Below are positions 48,590 through 58,168 of a DNA stretch of 64,000 bases, one piece after another (the stretch's first letter is position 1; each line of letters starts with the position of its first letter). The notes under the pieces are model-generated. The model searched no databases and was not told the origin of the DNA. It worked only from the letters and a program-made list of their open reading frames with translations. The position numbers and the translations under genes are program-made. The stretch is from 2-12-FULL-35-15 sp036386835. Lineage in GTDB: Bacteria; Bacteroidota; Bacteroidia; 2-12-FULL-35-15. Location: positions 16,329 through 80,328 of the forward strand of contig DASVUX010000009.1 in NCBI GenBank assembly GCA_036386835.1, read 5' to 3'.

Positions 48590-49723
48590 CTAATCGTTTC
48601 CGCTTGGAATTAAGGTGTATTTCTTTTTCATTTTTAAAAATTTACTTTCAAAAAACTCGTATGATAATGCTGAAATTATAATTGTAAAACCAATTGAAAC
48701 ACTGTAAATAAAGAAATCATTCTTTATATAAAAGTAACCCAATAATTTGATTGCAACAACAATCATTATATAGTGGAACATATATAAGCCATAGGATATC
48801 TTACCTAAATAATTAAAAACCCGATTTTCAAGTTTAATAATTGAAGCGGGATTTCCGGCAAGATTTAAAATTATAATTGCGAAGCCTATAGAATAATATT
48901 CCAGCTGCAAATACATAACGTTAATTTTAAAAACAATTGACAGAACAATAACAATATAGATAAGTAACTGGAAATATTTATTAAATAGAAAGGTCAATAG
49001 TTTTTCTTTTTTATAGAAAAAAATGTATGCAGCAATTCCTCCTATTGCCATGCAGTCAATACTAAATTCATCCCAAAACTGAAATATCCCACGCAGAATT
49101 TTATCCGAATCAACAGCTTCTGTATGCTGATTGATATAGTTAAAAATTAATTTAACTGATAGATAAAACAGGATCACAGAAATCAATGCAAAAAAAACAT
49201 TCTTAAGCTTTTTTATTAATACCGGCCAAATCAGGTAAAATTGCTCTTCTACCCCCACAGACCAGGTTTGCGCGATAAAAGGAACAGGAGAAAAACCGGC
49301 AAGGGCAAGGTTCGGGAGAAATAAAAAGAAGAGGATAACCTTGACGATGAAATATTCCTGTATGTTATCCGTACGATGGTTATCCGCAATGTAAAAAAAA
49401 TCCATTTGTGGTAAAACAAACAAACCAAGAATAACAATCAGATAATATAATGGCCATATACGTAAAATCCTTCGGAAATAAAACTTCCTGATTGAGATAG
49501 TGCCTCTGCTTTTTTCTGTTAACAACAAATATGTGATTAAGAAACCACTTAGAACAAAAAAAAGGACCACCCCCAATTTTCCGATAAGACGAATATGAGG
49601 ACTGTGCCAATTATGATTGTAGAGAAAAAAAGATTTGGTTTGCTCTATATGATGAATGATCACAGCAAGAGCTGCTATGAACCTAATTCCGTTTAAATTT
49701 GGGAAATAAACTTTTGAGCTCAT
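48590..49723 (-). CDS. Acyltransferase 3 family membrane enzyme
   Basis: This 377-residue inner-membrane O-acyltransferase of the acyltransferase-3 family has about ten helices. It starts FPNLNGIRFIAALAVIIHHIEQT with the His-rich first helix, and has the RRILRIWPLYYLIV segment and WSVGVEEQFYLIWPVL, both diagnostic. It O-acetylates glycans by moving an acyl group from the cytoplasm. It is four bases from the GT4 gene upstream (ATGA type overlap) and is one of four such enzymes in this locus, so the glycan is probably acylated at several positions. Confidence 0.92.
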   Translation of the reverse strand: MSSKVYFPNLNGIRFIAALAVIIHHIEQTKSFFLYNHNWHSPHIRLIGKLGVVLFFVLSGFLITYLLLTEKSRGTISIRKFYFRRILRIWPLYYLIVILGLFVLPQMDFFYIADNHRTDNIQEYFIVKVILFFLFLPNLALAGFSPVPFIAQTWSVGVEEQFYLIWPVLIKKLKNVFFALISVILFYLSVKLIFNYINQHTEAVDSDKILRGIFQFWDEFSIDCMAIGGIAAYIFFYKKEKLLTFLFNKYFQLLIYIVIVLSIVFKINVMYLQLEYYSIGFAIIILNLAGNPASIIKLENRVFNYLGKISYGLYMFHYIMIVVAIKLLGYFYIKNDFFIYSVSIGFTIIISALSYEFFESKFLKMKKKYTLIPSGND

Positions 49724-50856
49724 TTGAGGAGGTCCTTTTTAGTACCGACTAAAAGATCAAGGTACTTACCTCTGACTCCTGACCACTTATAATTCTCATT
49801 GAAAATTTTCCTGTTAAGTTCAGATTTAGCTATACGCCATTCACGATCATTACCATACTCTGAAATCTTATTATAAAGCGAACCCGTTTTGTACATATCT
49901 ATACAGCAATCAGGTTGCTGGAGTATCCACCGGAAAAGAATGTTATCATGAAGCAGAACAGGCAGCCCAGACTGCATTGCCTCTAAAGTTACTATTCCAA
50001 AGCCTTCCTGAGTAGAAGCTAACACAAAAAGATCAGCAATCGCATATATTGAAGAAATTTCGTTTCTGGGTACGAATAAATGGACGAATCTATCACCCAT
50101 CTTCTCCTTTCCCATGTTAAGCACTGAATCGCCTTCCTGACCTCTTGCTGACCCACACACCACAAGCGTCCAATCTTTCGAAAGCAATGATACTTCATTT
50201 ATAAGATAATCCATTCTTTTATGAACGGTATTAATAGCTCCCACACTTAGTATAACATTAGAAGTTTTAATCCCGAATTTTATTCTGAGCTCAGCTTTGT
50301 AATGCAGGGAAGGCATTTCATCTTTTAAAAAATGAGGAATAAGCACGACCTTCTTATTCAGTTTATTCTCCTTAATATAAGAATTCATTGCGTTGTAATT
50401 CTCAATACTCACCTCATGAAACACATCAGCATTATTTATATTATCGGAAGGGTGATTCCATACACCATGCGTAAAAACTATCCTGGGCTTTCCGGGAAGT
50501 AATTTCCTGAACTTAAAAAGCGTTTTGGAAACCATGGGTTCTATGGCAGAGATGGTCTCAAACTTTTTCCGGAACAGAATACAATGCAGAATAAAGCGGA
50601 GTCCAAAAAACAAATACTCCCAGTATAAAAGATCACCTCTGTACTTTGCCAAGAACTGACAGAGAAAATCACTGCGATAAGGGACCTTTAATACCACTTC
50701 ATTATGTTTTCTGGAGCCTTCTCTCTTAAAAAGTATAAATTCGGTATCCGGGATACTTTCATCCTTAAGACAATCGAATAATGTCCGGCAGTGTGTCTCA
50801 TACCCTCTCATGACATTGTCTAGTCCTGAACAAAGTATCGCAATTTTCTTGGGCAT
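49720..50856 (-). CDS. Family 4 glycosyltransferase
   Basis: This 378-residue GT-B protein begins KIAILCSGLDNVMRGYETHCRTL, has the VILSVGAINTVHKRMDYLI donor-domain opening and ends its donor site with LFVLASTQEGFGIVTLEAMQSGLPVL (E-x7-E). The DGYETH-type loop in the N-terminal half suggests an acceptor-binding role. It overlaps the next gene, acyltransferase 3, by four bases. Sugar specificity unknown. Confidence 0.9.
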   Translation of the reverse strand: MPKKIAILCSGLDNVMRGYETHCRTLFDCLKDESIPDTEFILFKREGSRKHNEVVLKVPYRSDFLCQFLAKYRGDLLYWEYLFFGLRFILHCILFRKKFETISAIEPMVSKTLFKFRKLLPGKPRIVFTHGVWNHPSDNINNADVFHEVSIENYNAMNSYIKENKLNKKVVLIPHFLKDEMPSLHYKAELRIKFGIKTSNVILSVGAINTVHKRMDYLINEVSLLSKDWTLVVCGSARGQEGDSVLNMGKEKMGDRFVHLFVPRNEISSIYAIADLFVLASTQEGFGIVTLEAMQSGLPVLLHDNILFRWILQQPDCCIDMYKTGSLYNKISEYGNDREWRIAKSELNRKIFNENYKWSGVRGKYLDLLVGTKKDLLK

Positions 50857-50956
50857 TATTGTTTTAGGGTTGTGAAAAACTGTTCTATAATGCCTAAAAA
50901 TACGAATAAAACAGAAAAATGAGCTGAAAAGGAATTAAAATGTAAAAGAAAGCTTA

Positions 50957-52087
50957 TCAGAGTGTTTTTTGTATCTCCGAGATATTCCTTGCAATAATTG
51001 CCTCCCACAGGAACTGCTGACGAATAACATCAACTGAATGCTCTTTCATTCTATTTAAAATTAAAGTATCTATCTGTAACATTTTATTAATGGCATTTTC
51101 AAGATCATCCGTATTACCCGGCCTTACAAGAATCCCGTTCTCAGCACTTACCTGCTCACTTACAGCCCCTACATCACTAGCAATTATTGCCAGCCCCGAA
51201 GCCATTGCTTCAAGAATCACCGTAGGCATCCCTTCGCTGTAACTTGGACATACAAGCACATCCGCCTCTTTTAAAACTGCCTTGATCTTTTCCGGATCGG
51301 AAATATTACCCCAGAAATGCAAATTTGCCCTATTAATTTTTTTCTCATCGGGAATAGCTCCTATAAAATGAAACTGAAAATCTGTAACAACTATTTTATT
51401 CAAAACATACAGTAGTTCCTCTATTCCTTTTCTGCGTTCATAACGTCCAATAAACACAAATGTTCTTTTTCCGGAATGTGTCCTTTTTAATCCCGAATTG
51501 ATCCATGATGAATCTATTCCAATCGAAACCTCGCTGATCTTTTCCTTAGGTATTCCCTGTTGAATTAACAAATCTGTCAGTTTACCACCTAAAGAAAAAA
51601 CAACTTCGGCATTTTTTAATGATTTAAGAACAGGCCTTCTGAATAAGAACTGTTCAAGCTTTGAACGCAGATTTGCTGCTTTCTGAAACATTTCCAGTCC
51701 ATGAAAATTAACTCCCGTTGGTGTAGCTATCTGAATGCGGTTCTCAAACAATTTCATACCGCATAATCCCTGAACGTATATAAAGTCTACAGGAGGGTTC
51801 TCTTTGAGTTTATTAAAAAGGATGGATGAATATGCATACATCTCCCGAATGTAATGGCCGGGAAAGTGATCTTTAACAGGGAAACCAAAAGCATATGAAC
51901 TGATGTATTCTCTTTCTTCCAAAGAGAAACAATCAAGCCTGTCAGCATTTACGGGATCTTTTGACGTGTGATAAAGATCTACATGAATCTGGTTCAATGC
52001 AAAATACTTCGCCAGATAGAAGGAATGTTTTTGCATCCCTCCGATCACATATGGAAATATCCCATCCGTAAGTAATGCCACTCTCAT
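50957..52087 (-). CDS. Family 4 glycosyltransferase
   Basis: This 376-residue GT-B enzyme shows VALLTDGIFPYVIGGMQKHSFYLA at the start (the acceptor-side glycine-rich loop), RTFVFIGRYERRKGIEELL at the donor domain start and VLVCPSYSEGMPTVILEAMASGLAIIASDVGAVSEQV with the E-x7-E pair, which is a very clear GT4. A 100-base gap follows before the next gene, without a convincing promoter. It overlaps the acyltransferase upstream by four bases. Confidence 0.92.
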   Translation of the reverse strand: MRVALLTDGIFPYVIGGMQKHSFYLAKYFALNQIHVDLYHTSKDPVNADRLDCFSLEEREYISSYAFGFPVKDHFPGHYIREMYAYSSILFNKLKENPPVDFIYVQGLCGMKLFENRIQIATPTGVNFHGLEMFQKAANLRSKLEQFLFRRPVLKSLKNAEVVFSLGGKLTDLLIQQGIPKEKISEVSIGIDSSWINSGLKRTHSGKRTFVFIGRYERRKGIEELLYVLNKIVVTDFQFHFIGAIPDEKKINRANLHFWGNISDPEKIKAVLKEADVLVCPSYSEGMPTVILEAMASGLAIIASDVGAVSEQVSAENGILVRPGNTDDLENAINKMLQIDTLILNRMKEHSVDVIRQQFLWEAIIARNISEIQKTL

Positions 52088-53082
52088 TTATCTTTCCTCC
52101 TTCCGAATTTTATTTTTGAAGATAGTGTTTTAGAAGGCAGTTCAATGATCCGGTAAACGATATATGAAATCAGTACAGTAAGTGCCAGGGCTGCTATTAT
52201 TAACAGGAACTTTATAAAAGGGTCAGTGACAGTATGGGCAAAGTAATTAAGTATCACCATCCCCGTAAGACTATGAAACAGGTAAACTGAATAAGAGATG
52301 TTTCCAAAAAAGGAAAGTATCCTGTTTTTATAACCGGGAAAAAATAATATTGCGGCATACGTTAGCCCAGCGTATATAAAAGTACCGGTATCATGAAAAA
52401 CAAATATCTCGACTGTGGCAACAAGAGTAACAATGATTAATTCAGCAGTAGAAATAATTCTAGCATGGAAAAGACACAAGGCTATACCATAAAGAAACAC
52501 GGGAAGATACAACAGTAAATAACCTTTAATAATGAAAGGTCCTGAAAGAATAATGAGATAACTCATTATACGAAAAATATATTTATTTGAAGAAATCAAA
52601 GGAAAAAGCAATCCGATTGCAAGGTAATATTGGAACTCTACAGCAAGGGTCCAATATACCGGACGGATCCAATGTTGTCCCTCCACAAAAGGAATGAGAT
52701 AACCAAAATGCAAAAATATCTGGGTAGTTGTAGGAGTTATATCAACTCCATTATAATGAGGGCTCATCATTCTGAGATATGTATGAGCTATTGCAAGTAA
52801 AAGAGATGCTATGTAAGGCGGTTCGAGCCTGATAAATCGTTTCAATGCAAATGTAAAATAATCTTTTATTGTATAACCATTATGAAACATTGACCATGGT
52901 ATAACAAAACCCGAAATAACGAAGAACATCTGGACACCATAGTGTCCCGAGGAAAAAACACTCCTGATGAAGTCAGAATCAATGAAGCCGGTAACAGTAC
53001 AAATAAAATGAAACAGACAAACAGAAAACGCGGCTACCGCTCTTAGGGAGTCTAATACGGAAACATGTTTATTGATTGACAT
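52084..53082 (-). CDS. Acyltransferase 3 family membrane enzyme
   Basis: This 332-residue multi-helix membrane acyltransferase is somewhat shorter than its paralogues. It begins VSVLDSLRAVAAFSVCLFHFICTV with the conserved His, has GVQMFFVISGFVIPWSMF, RFIRLEPPYIASLLLA, and a WTLAVEFQYYLAIGLL motif in place of the usual VEEQFYL-type. It is predicted to add an acyl group to the surface glycan. Gap of 15 bases to the next gene upstream. Confidence 0.9.
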   Translation of the reverse strand: MSINKHVSVLDSLRAVAAFSVCLFHFICTVTGFIDSDFIRSVFSSGHYGVQMFFVISGFVIPWSMFHNGYTIKDYFTFALKRFIRLEPPYIASLLLAIAHTYLRMMSPHYNGVDITPTTTQIFLHFGYLIPFVEGQHWIRPVYWTLAVEFQYYLAIGLLFPLISSNKYIFRIMSYLIILSGPFIIKGYLLLYLPVFLYGIALCLFHARIISTAELIIVTLVATVEIFVFHDTGTFIYAGLTYAAILFFPGYKNRILSFFGNISYSVYLFHSLTGMVILNYFAHTVTDPFIKFLLIIAALALTVLISYIVYRIIELPSKTLSSKIKFGRRKDK

Positions 53083-53097
53083 TCTTGAGTTAGGTGA

Positions 53098-54279
53098 TTA
53101 TGCTTCTTTAGCTCCGGGCAATAAAGAAAACAACTGGTTATAGAAAGTAAATGTAATATTTTCCGAATAATTATTCCTGATTTTATTCTGAAGCTTTAAG
53201 GCATGCTCTTGCCGGATATCATTATTCTCTAAATAGAATAACAAGGTATTATATAAACTTGTTTCGTTATCCTGTTGAAACAGCAGTAGTTCTTCTTTGT
53301 TGTTAAAAAGGTCCCTTATGGTGGGTGTATCAGGTGCCACTACAGCCATTCTTGCTGCACCATATTCAAATATTTTATTAGGTGCGCCATACCAATTAGA
53401 ACCAGGCATTATTCCAATTTCTATTTTTTTCTTTAGCTCAACAAGCGATGGTCCATCCGAAAATCCAGGAAGAAAAATATCCGAAGCAAATTCACTTTTG
53501 TTTGCCAGGCCTTTTATCGTTTCAAATTCCATTCCTGCTCCTACCAGATAAAGCTGGCATGGCTTACCCGCTTTCCTTAATCTGGTGAATACTGAAATTA
53601 ACAGATCCACCCTGTGCCACTTTAAAAAGGATCCAATAAACCCTATGTTAATAATTTCCGCGGTGCGCTTTTCTTCGATAAAATCAAAACGCGTATAATC
53701 AACATTCTGATGAATAACAACGGGTAATTGCTTAGAATACTTTTTATTCAGATACTCTCTTACGGCATTGGAATATGCAACAATCCGTACAGCCTGCTGT
53801 ACCGTTCTTTCTTCTCGGTCTTCAATTCTCTTCTTAAAAAAAACCTGCTTATCATGAAAGAATGCATGCTCTTCGAGCACTGGATTATCATAGATCAAAA
53901 ATAAAGGCTTATTGTACCTTTTTGAAAGCTCAGATCCTATTTCAGAACCATATGTATAAAATTCCAGGATACAATCTACTGATCCTGCTGCCTTTATACT
54001 ATCAAACAGTGCTTTAAGCCGTTTAAATAATTGGTAATCCTTTAGACCCTCCTTTATAAACCCGGGAATTATTTTTTTTATAAATGAGGAAGAAGCTGTG
54101 AATGTGGAGGAACTTTTAGATTGAAATTCTCTGCTGAAGGATATATCATTTATTGAAACTTCATAACCATTCTTAAGGAGAATAGTTGCAAGACAATGGA
54201 TGTAAGAACCCAAAGCTGATTGCCTGTTGAATATCTCATCAGTACTCTTCGCATATATAATCAGTATCTTTTTTGCCAA
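53098..54279 (-). CDS. GT-B glycosyltransferase (family 4-like)
   Basis: This 393-residue protein has the GT-B layout: an N-terminal half with YAKSTDEIFNRQSALGSYIHCLATILLKNG and a donor half with IINIGFIGSFLKWHRVDLLISVF and IGIMPGSNWYGAPNKIFEYGAARMAVVAPDTPTIRDLF. The last block lacks the classical E-x7-E, having a single Glu in KIFEYG, so it is a divergent GT4 member. It starts at TTG 54279, and no ATG is near. The N-terminal half has a Ser-rich insertion (SKSSSTFTASSSF). Confidence 0.83.
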   Translation of the reverse strand: MAKKILIIYAKSTDEIFNRQSALGSYIHCLATILLKNGYEVSINDISFSREFQSKSSSTFTASSSFIKKIIPGFIKEGLKDYQLFKRLKALFDSIKAAGSVDCILEFYTYGSEIGSELSKRYNKPLFLIYDNPVLEEHAFFHDKQVFFKKRIEDREERTVQQAVRIVAYSNAVREYLNKKYSKQLPVVIHQNVDYTRFDFIEEKRTAEIINIGFIGSFLKWHRVDLLISVFTRLRKAGKPCQLYLVGAGMEFETIKGLANKSEFASDIFLPGFSDGPSLVELKKKIEIGIMPGSNWYGAPNKIFEYGAARMAVVAPDTPTIRDLFNNKEELLLFQQDNETSLYNTLLFYLENNDIRQEHALKLQNKIRNNYSENITFTFYNQLFSLLPGAKEA

Positions 54280-54287
54280 TTTTTTTT

Positions 54288-55418
54288 TTATTTATGAATA
54301 GCATTTAAATAGATCTCTTCAATTTGCTGTGCTTTTTTCTCAGGAGAATGGTCATTCCGGATATGTTCTATAGCAGCTTGTGATTTTGTTTTTAAAAGAT
54401 CTTTATTTGTTATTGCTTCTTTCATACTCTGATAAAGCCCTTTAAAAAGAGCTTCCTTAAAACGAATAAGATTTTCGCCTGAAAGATCACTATCCAGTAT
54501 TCCATTCCTTTTCTTTAACGGAACATCAATCAGCCATCCAAAGGCATTGCTGTTAAACTCCGGAAATGGGGGCATAATAGTAGTAATAACAGGACAGCCG
54601 CAGGCTTGTGCTTCTAGAACCGCATACCCATACGTTTCTCCGTAAGAGGGCAGAAGGCCAACATTTGATTGTTTAAAAAGCTCAATGATCTTATCGGAAG
54701 GCAAAGAATAGTAGTGCGATATCACCGCTTTATTAAGTTCAAGAAAACGCTTTACCTCATCGATATCAGCATCCTTAACATGTTCATCTTTCCAGCCACC
54801 TTTTTTAAGCTGAGAAACAATATTCAGGCGGAAATCCAATCCTTCTTTAATTAGTTCATCCGCAACTTTAAGAATATCAGCTCCGCCTTTTCTGAAAAAG
54901 TCAACTCCTACAAAAGTGAATGTTACAGGCTGTGTATAATTCTTTTCATTTACCGATTGTACATACAGCTTTTGCGAAGGCTGTATCACAATCAACTTTT
55001 CCAGGATCATGTTTCTGATCTCAGGATACTTATCCAACAGAAAAACTTCGATCTGCCTGGCCCGGTCGCAAAAAGCAATGATCTTTCTGCAATTCTTTTG
55101 TGTAAGCTGCCTGACTAAAAGAGGCGATCTCAGGTAAGGCCTGGGAATTTCATTTTCAAATGTTACTATCCATGGTTTATTGGTAATTGGAACAGCATTA
55201 AAAAAATGAAACACATCAACCTTATTTAATCCGAAATCAAAAAATGAATTGGAAAAGAAGGGGTGGCTTCTGTTCTTTAGTTTAAAATAAATGAAATCAA
55301 ACATGCGGAAAAGATCAAGTTTCTTTTTAACCGTAAAAGAACGAAACGGCAATCCGCCAAAATTACGCTTCGGATTATAATCAAGTGAGTTGGTACCTAC
55401 GATATAATCTTTATCCAT
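54288..55418 (-). CDS. Family 4 glycosyltransferase
   Basis: This 376-residue GT-B enzyme starts at ATG 55418 (a TTG three codons earlier is less likely; using the ATG leaves a 1-base gap to the upstream gene). It has the donor-domain start VTFTFVGVDFFRKGGADIL and the donor site VGLLPSYGETYGYAVLEAQACGCPVI with the E-x7-E pair (GETYG...LE). The N-terminal half is short of the usual GGxxR loop. Role in the glycan repeat unit, sugar unknown. Confidence 0.88.
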   Translation of the reverse strand: MDKDYIVGTNSLDYNPKRNFGGLPFRSFTVKKKLDLFRMFDFIYFKLKNRSHPFFSNSFFDFGLNKVDVFHFFNAVPITNKPWIVTFENEIPRPYLRSPLLVRQLTQKNCRKIIAFCDRARQIEVFLLDKYPEIRNMILEKLIVIQPSQKLYVQSVNEKNYTQPVTFTFVGVDFFRKGGADILKVADELIKEGLDFRLNIVSQLKKGGWKDEHVKDADIDEVKRFLELNKAVISHYYSLPSDKIIELFKQSNVGLLPSYGETYGYAVLEAQACGCPVITTIMPPFPEFNSNAFGWLIDVPLKKRNGILDSDLSGENLIRFKEALFKGLYQSMKEAITNKDLLKTKSQAAIEHIRNDHSPEKKAQQIEEIYLNAIHK

Positions 55419-55419
55419 A

Positions 55420-56361
55420 TTATTCAAACCTGAACATTGGCATTAAGGGAAAAAGCTTGAACGGAGTTCTTTTTACAATTCTTTTCAAAAGCCGGTAACC
55501 AATGACATACAATATGTATGCTGGGTTATATAAACCATTTACTATTGTGCTCGAAATTGTTTTATTGAAGTGACACTTGTATACCAGATGCATCTTTAAC
55601 ACCTCTCTTCTATAGTGAAAAGCTTCGGGATACCCTCCTCCAAAGTGCATAATAGCCGGAGTGACCTTCAATCCACTTTTATAAAACTCACAATAACCTT
55701 TTAAAACGTCTATTTTAAACACGCCACTTTGTCCCACAGGAGTATACATTCCCATGCCTTTATCATCTAAAGGAGCCTGTTTATAAAAACCCATCGCTAA
55801 AGCCATTAACGGCTCTTCATTTATATTTCCCCTATGCCTGTTAATGCCTAGCGAATCATATTGATAAAGATATTCTTTCGCTTTTCCGAAAACATCACTT
55901 GCAGTTTTACTCTTCTTAAAATAATAAAGCCCCCCGTTAAAAGTAGGTATAAAATCCATATTTAACTTTTGACACATGCTTTCCACAGGGAAACCAAAAA
56001 GAGATCCGCTCATTACTTTTTTCCCGATCACGCCAACATCATTCTCCCGGAACTGATCAAATAAAAAGTCAATATTTTTAAGCACCAGGCAATCAGCGTC
56101 TATAAAAAGGCTTTCTTCAAAAGGACTATAATCAAACATCAATAATTTTTGAATGATTCCGATGCCGAAATCATTGTCGGTAGGAATTACAAAGTCATAC
56201 AAATCTTGCAGCTCATTATCCTTGGAGTCGGTGGCTATTGCTTTTTTCAAGCCAGGGTTAGAAATATTAAGAGATATAGCCAGTTCTTTTGCCATATTTA
56301 TATACCGCTGACTTCCTTGTGCGATTGTGATAACTCCTTTAGAACTAACTCCTGACTTCAT
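55420..56361 (-). CDS. Glycosyltransferase, GT-A type (family 8-like)
   Basis: This 313-residue protein has a GT-A fold of the glycogenin/LgtC-like or similar group. Marks are the nucleotide-binding start GVITIAQGSQRYINMAKELAISL, the metal site LFIDADCLVLKN (D-A-D), FNGGLYYFKKS and a C-terminal CHFNKTISS tail with a hydrophobic region (LYNPAYILYVIGYRLLKRIV) that may sit on the membrane. It is not a clean match to any family I know, so family 8 is a suggestion by motif order only. Nearly contiguous with the genes on both sides. Confidence 0.78.
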   Translation of the reverse strand: MKSGVSSKGVITIAQGSQRYINMAKELAISLNISNPGLKKAIATDSKDNELQDLYDFVIPTDNDFGIGIIQKLLMFDYSPFEESLFIDADCLVLKNIDFLFDQFRENDVGVIGKKVMSGSLFGFPVESMCQKLNMDFIPTFNGGLYYFKKSKTASDVFGKAKEYLYQYDSLGINRHRGNINEEPLMALAMGFYKQAPLDDKGMGMYTPVGQSGVFKIDVLKGYCEFYKSGLKVTPAIMHFGGGYPEAFHYRREVLKMHLVYKCHFNKTISSTIVNGLYNPAYILYVIGYRLLKRIVKRTPFKLFPLMPMFRFE

Positions 56362-56368
56362 AAATATT

Positions 56369-56980
56369 TTATCTCCAAGTAATATTTCTTTTTAGAATTT
56401 TAGCCGGATTACCTCCAATAAGACAATTTTCAGGAAAAACACCTTTCACTACACTTCCTGCAGCGATAACACAGTTATTGCCGACTTCTGTTCCTTTTAG
56501 AATGACACAATTGCATCCAATCCACACATGATCACCTATTTTAACATGATTTCTGCCGTTCTCATTTTTATCGGCATAAGAAATTGTATGGTGGTCGTCA
56601 TCAATAATTGTCCCCCCCCAACTTATAGCGCAATTTTTACCTATCTGAACAACATTAACCACTTCAATATGTAAATCAGATGTAAAATACGTGTTCTCTT
56701 CAATAATTAAATTGGCGTTATCCTTAACAATTATATTAACACCAGGGCCGATTGAAACAGAATGCCCTATCCTGATCTTAGACTTGAACCCCAAATAAAG
56801 ATTGGCAGGAATAGCCGAAATAACCGCTGCTTTCTTATCAGAATTACCAAAAGTTATACGTCCATCAAGTTTAAAATCCGCAGAAGCTCTTATCCTTATC
56901 TTTGTCTTTTGGTAAATCTTAAATGGAAAATAAATTCCATCAAGGATAGGATACCGCAACATTTTAAAAACTTTCATCAT
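56369..56980 (-). CDS. Hexapeptide-repeat acyltransferase (WbbJ/serine acetyltransferase-like)
   Basis: This 203-residue left-handed beta-helix acetyltransferase uses acetyl-CoA to modify a sugar. The hexapeptide turns are visible (FKSKIRIGHSVSIGPGVNIIVKDN, NLIIEENTYFTSDLHIE, VWIGCNCVILKGTEVGNNCVIAAGSVV), and there is an inserted loop IIDDDHHTISYADKN that carries the likely catalytic His. It belongs to the WbbJ-type group of O-acetyltransferases in capsule and O-antigen loci. Seven bases upstream of the GT gene that follows it. Confidence 0.88.
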   Translation of the reverse strand: MMKVFKMLRYPILDGIYFPFKIYQKTKIRIRASADFKLDGRITFGNSDKKAAVISAIPANLYLGFKSKIRIGHSVSIGPGVNIIVKDNANLIIEENTYFTSDLHIEVVNVVQIGKNCAISWGGTIIDDDHHTISYADKNENGRNHVKIGDHVWIGCNCVILKGTEVGNNCVIAAGSVVKGVFPENCLIGGNPAKILKRNITWR

Positions 56981-57016
56981 ACGGGAAGCATCGTCAATAA
57001 GTGACTAGTAAATATA

Positions 57017-58168
57017 TCAATCTTTCGTGAAGTAAGCAAATCGATTTTTAAGCCGGAGAAAACGCTTCTCAAAAAAATGGTAACTAATATAACTCAGCAG
57101 AAGCGTCAGACCAAATACAATGATTGCCTTAATTATTTTCGTGAAGAAATAAACGGCTTCAATATTAAATAACTGGTATCCGTTAATTACAATCAAAAGT
57201 GATACCTGATGAAGCAAATACATACCATAAGTATAAGTTCCCCATTTCGATAACGTTTTAAAATATGACAGTTTCCAACTTTTTGAATTACAAAAATTCT
57301 GATCCATAATAATCCAGGCAACAAAAACACCGGTTATAAGACGGCCGCTAAGATCTGAAATTACAGATCTGAAGAAATAACCGTTTATCAGGATATAAAT
57401 AATACCAACCAAATAGACAGCAATTCTAAAAATCAATTTTCTGTTTTCAAAAAAGCGGATAAATGTTTTTGAATTTATCGAAAGCCAGGCTGCAAGTCCG
57501 CCTATTGCTAAATCGCTGCATACACTCAGGGAATGAAAATATAATACAGCAGGCTGATCCAGGTGAAGAGAGCGAAAAACCAGGCATATTATTATGACTA
57601 AAAGAAAAATCCAGAAAAAATACTTTTTAGGAACGAAATAAAACATAAGCGGCCAAATCAGATAGAACTGCTCTTCCACAGCAACAGACCATGTAACACC
57701 AGTTAAAAACGAACCGGGCAAGCCATCTTTTGTGATATTTATAAGGTCGAAATTGCTTAAAAAAGTGTAATAATACCACTGTCTTTCACCAAAAACATCA
57801 GGAGCCGGATGAACAAAAGAAATCAGAAAAGGATATATAAAAAAAGCGAACAAGAGTACAGCATAATACAATGGCCAGATCCTTAAAAAACGTCTTATAT
57901 AAAATGCTTTTACATTGAGACTTCCGCGGAGTTCAATTTCTTTTAATATCAAGAACGTAATCAGAAACCCACTTAGAACGAAAAACACTGAAACTCCCAA
58001 CTCGCCATTAGCAAACAGGGTATATGTTACATGATCCCAGAAAGGAGATTGGATCTGAAGGGTTTTAATAGCTGTCCAGATAATATGTTCCGAGAAAACA
58101 AAAAAGAATGCGATGAAGCGGAGCCCGTCAAGATTTGGGAAAAATATTTTTTTCGTTTGATCAGCCAT
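57017..58168 (-). CDS. Acyltransferase 3 family membrane enzyme
   Basis: This 383-residue membrane acyltransferase has about ten helices. It shows FFPNLDGLRFIAFFFVFSEHIIWT (conserved His in the first helix), GVSVFFVLSGFLITFLIL, RRFLRIWPLYYAVLLF and WSVAVEEQFYLIWPLM. It closely resembles the enzyme at 48590, which suggests duplication within the locus. It overlaps the glycosyltransferase gene upstream by one base. Role: O-acylation of the glycan. Confidence 0.93.
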   Translation of the reverse strand: MADQTKKIFFPNLDGLRFIAFFFVFSEHIIWTAIKTLQIQSPFWDHVTYTLFANGELGVSVFFVLSGFLITFLILKEIELRGSLNVKAFYIRRFLRIWPLYYAVLLFAFFIYPFLISFVHPAPDVFGERQWYYYTFLSNFDLINITKDGLPGSFLTGVTWSVAVEEQFYLIWPLMFYFVPKKYFFWIFLLVIIICLVFRSLHLDQPAVLYFHSLSVCSDLAIGGLAAWLSINSKTFIRFFENRKLIFRIAVYLVGIIYILINGYFFRSVISDLSGRLITGVFVAWIIMDQNFCNSKSWKLSYFKTLSKWGTYTYGMYLLHQVSLLIVINGYQLFNIEAVYFFTKIIKAIIVFGLTLLLSYISYHFFEKRFLRLKNRFAYFTKD